This document shows, piece by piece, positions 63,578 to 64,000 of a DNA stretch of 64,000 bases; the stretch's first letter is position 1, and the number at the start of each line of letters is the position of its first letter. A program made the translations under genes and the position numbers. This DNA is from Amborella trichopoda. Its lineage: Eukaryota; Streptophyta; Magnoliopsida; Amborellales; Amborellaceae. Location: the NCBI RefSeq assembly GCF_000471905.2, contig NW_006499751.1, positions 4,373,461 to 4,437,460 on the forward strand, written 5' to 3'. A model generated the notes under the pieces. The model was not told the DNA's origin. It saw only the letters and a program-made list of their open reading frames with translations, and did no database searches.

Positions 63578-64000
63578 GAGTTTACAACCCCTCAAAATAC
63601 AAAAGTTAAAATTAAAAGGGATTGTGATGGGTGTCTTTATAAAAAAGATCAATACTTTTTACTTAAAAAAAAAACTTTAATCGAAAATTTTATCATAAAG
63701 TCAGGGCAAATTTTTAAATTTTGACAAAAGTACAAGTGCATTTTGGAAGTTAATGTGCTGGATTTTTATTTGTAAAGTGTCGTTATCTCTTTTAAAAAAT
63801 TTCAATTATACCCTTTATGGAGATGGCAAAAGAACAATTTGTCTTGTAGTAATATTTAAAAAATTACGCTTACTTAATGAAGAAGAAATCACAAAAAGTA
63901 ACTTTTTTAAAAAAACATACTACAAAATAAGTAAATCCACCTTTAACAACTCCCTCTATCTTTAACTTTTGTAATTTGAGGGGTTGTGAAGTTTTGATTA
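63578..64000. repeat. HOR copy 9, cut by the window edge
   Basis: One C-type monomer (landmark near 63779, with GTCGTTATC and AACAATTTGTC). It directly follows the F monomer at 63270, with the same 510-bp F-to-C spacing as in earlier copies. Confidence 0.7.

Larger units (their letters stand above)
31656..64000. repeat. Satellite array, right block with higher-order repeats
   Basis: About 70 tandem monomers, with no other insertion in 32 kb. Diagnostic variants recur in a fixed order. F: ATTAGAACTTTTTAAAAAAG. C: GTCGTTGTC with TTTATTTAAAATTTCAAGTA and GTACAACTTGTC. D: ATCAAAATGATCACTA. E: dyad centre CCCTTAGTTTTAGGAT and AACATCCCCTC. A: CTTAGAGATAGGG and CCACACAAAATAC. B: ATCAAATAGATCAT, with GAAATGGCAAAGTACC. 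Successive landmarks keep the same spacing: F to C about 510, E to A about 410-475, A to B about 494. The pattern continues to the window edge, so the array is longer than seen here. Confidence 0.9.

Noticed and set aside
31656-64000. CRISPR-like array
   Set aside because: Regular repeats are present, but the unit is about 445 bp, has no short repeat-spacer pattern, and the context is a plant satellite.
1-64000. Telomere-like TAGGGTTT in each monomer
   Set aside because: One heptamer-like word per monomer, part of the dyad centre (ATAGGGTTTG), with no tandem TTTAGGG run.
1-64000. tRNA, rRNA or other RNA genes
   Set aside because: None recognised. The tRNA-complementary sequence at 30626-30643 is a primer-binding site, not a tRNA gene.

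Overview
The window reads as nuclear heterochromatin of a seed plant. It is AT-rich, has no recognisable host gene, rRNA or tRNA, and is almost entirely two things: a tandem satellite with a monomer of about 445 bp, and two fossil Ty3/gypsy LTR retrotransposons of the Tat/Ogre type (the plant lineage with long leaders, a second archaeal-type RNase H, and tandem repeats in the 3' untranslated region). I cannot name the species.

Layout: 1-5833 satellite; 5834 to about 15006 retroelement 1 (plus strand; 5' part to the second RNase H, no integrase or 3' LTR); about 15007-18986 satellite; 18987-31655 retroelement 2 (minus strand; both LTRs, primer-binding site, gag, protease, RT, two RNase H regions, integrase and a repeat-rich 3' UTR, with an apparent 5-bp target duplication in the satellite); 31656-64000 satellite with higher-order repeat (HOR) organisation.

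The satellite is the main interest. Its monomer is a near-complete imperfect palindrome: two half-units of roughly 185 bp lie in inverted orientation around a small central stem (CCCT...AGGG), joined by a spacer of about 65 bp that holds a further inverted copy of a 40-bp module. In the right-hand array, diagnostic monomer variants recur in one fixed order (here called F-C-D-E-A-B, then a variable number of others). B is a composite of about 640 bp. This gives an HOR of about 3.1-5.1 kb, present as about nine complete or partial copies in 32 kb. I did not find these variants in the satellite left of element 2.

No genes work together here. The retroelements are broken passengers. The many 60-76 residue open frames in the satellite are by-products of a conserved monomer, and occur on both strands. 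Sequence relations within the monomer and between HOR copies were read by eye, so identities are approximate.
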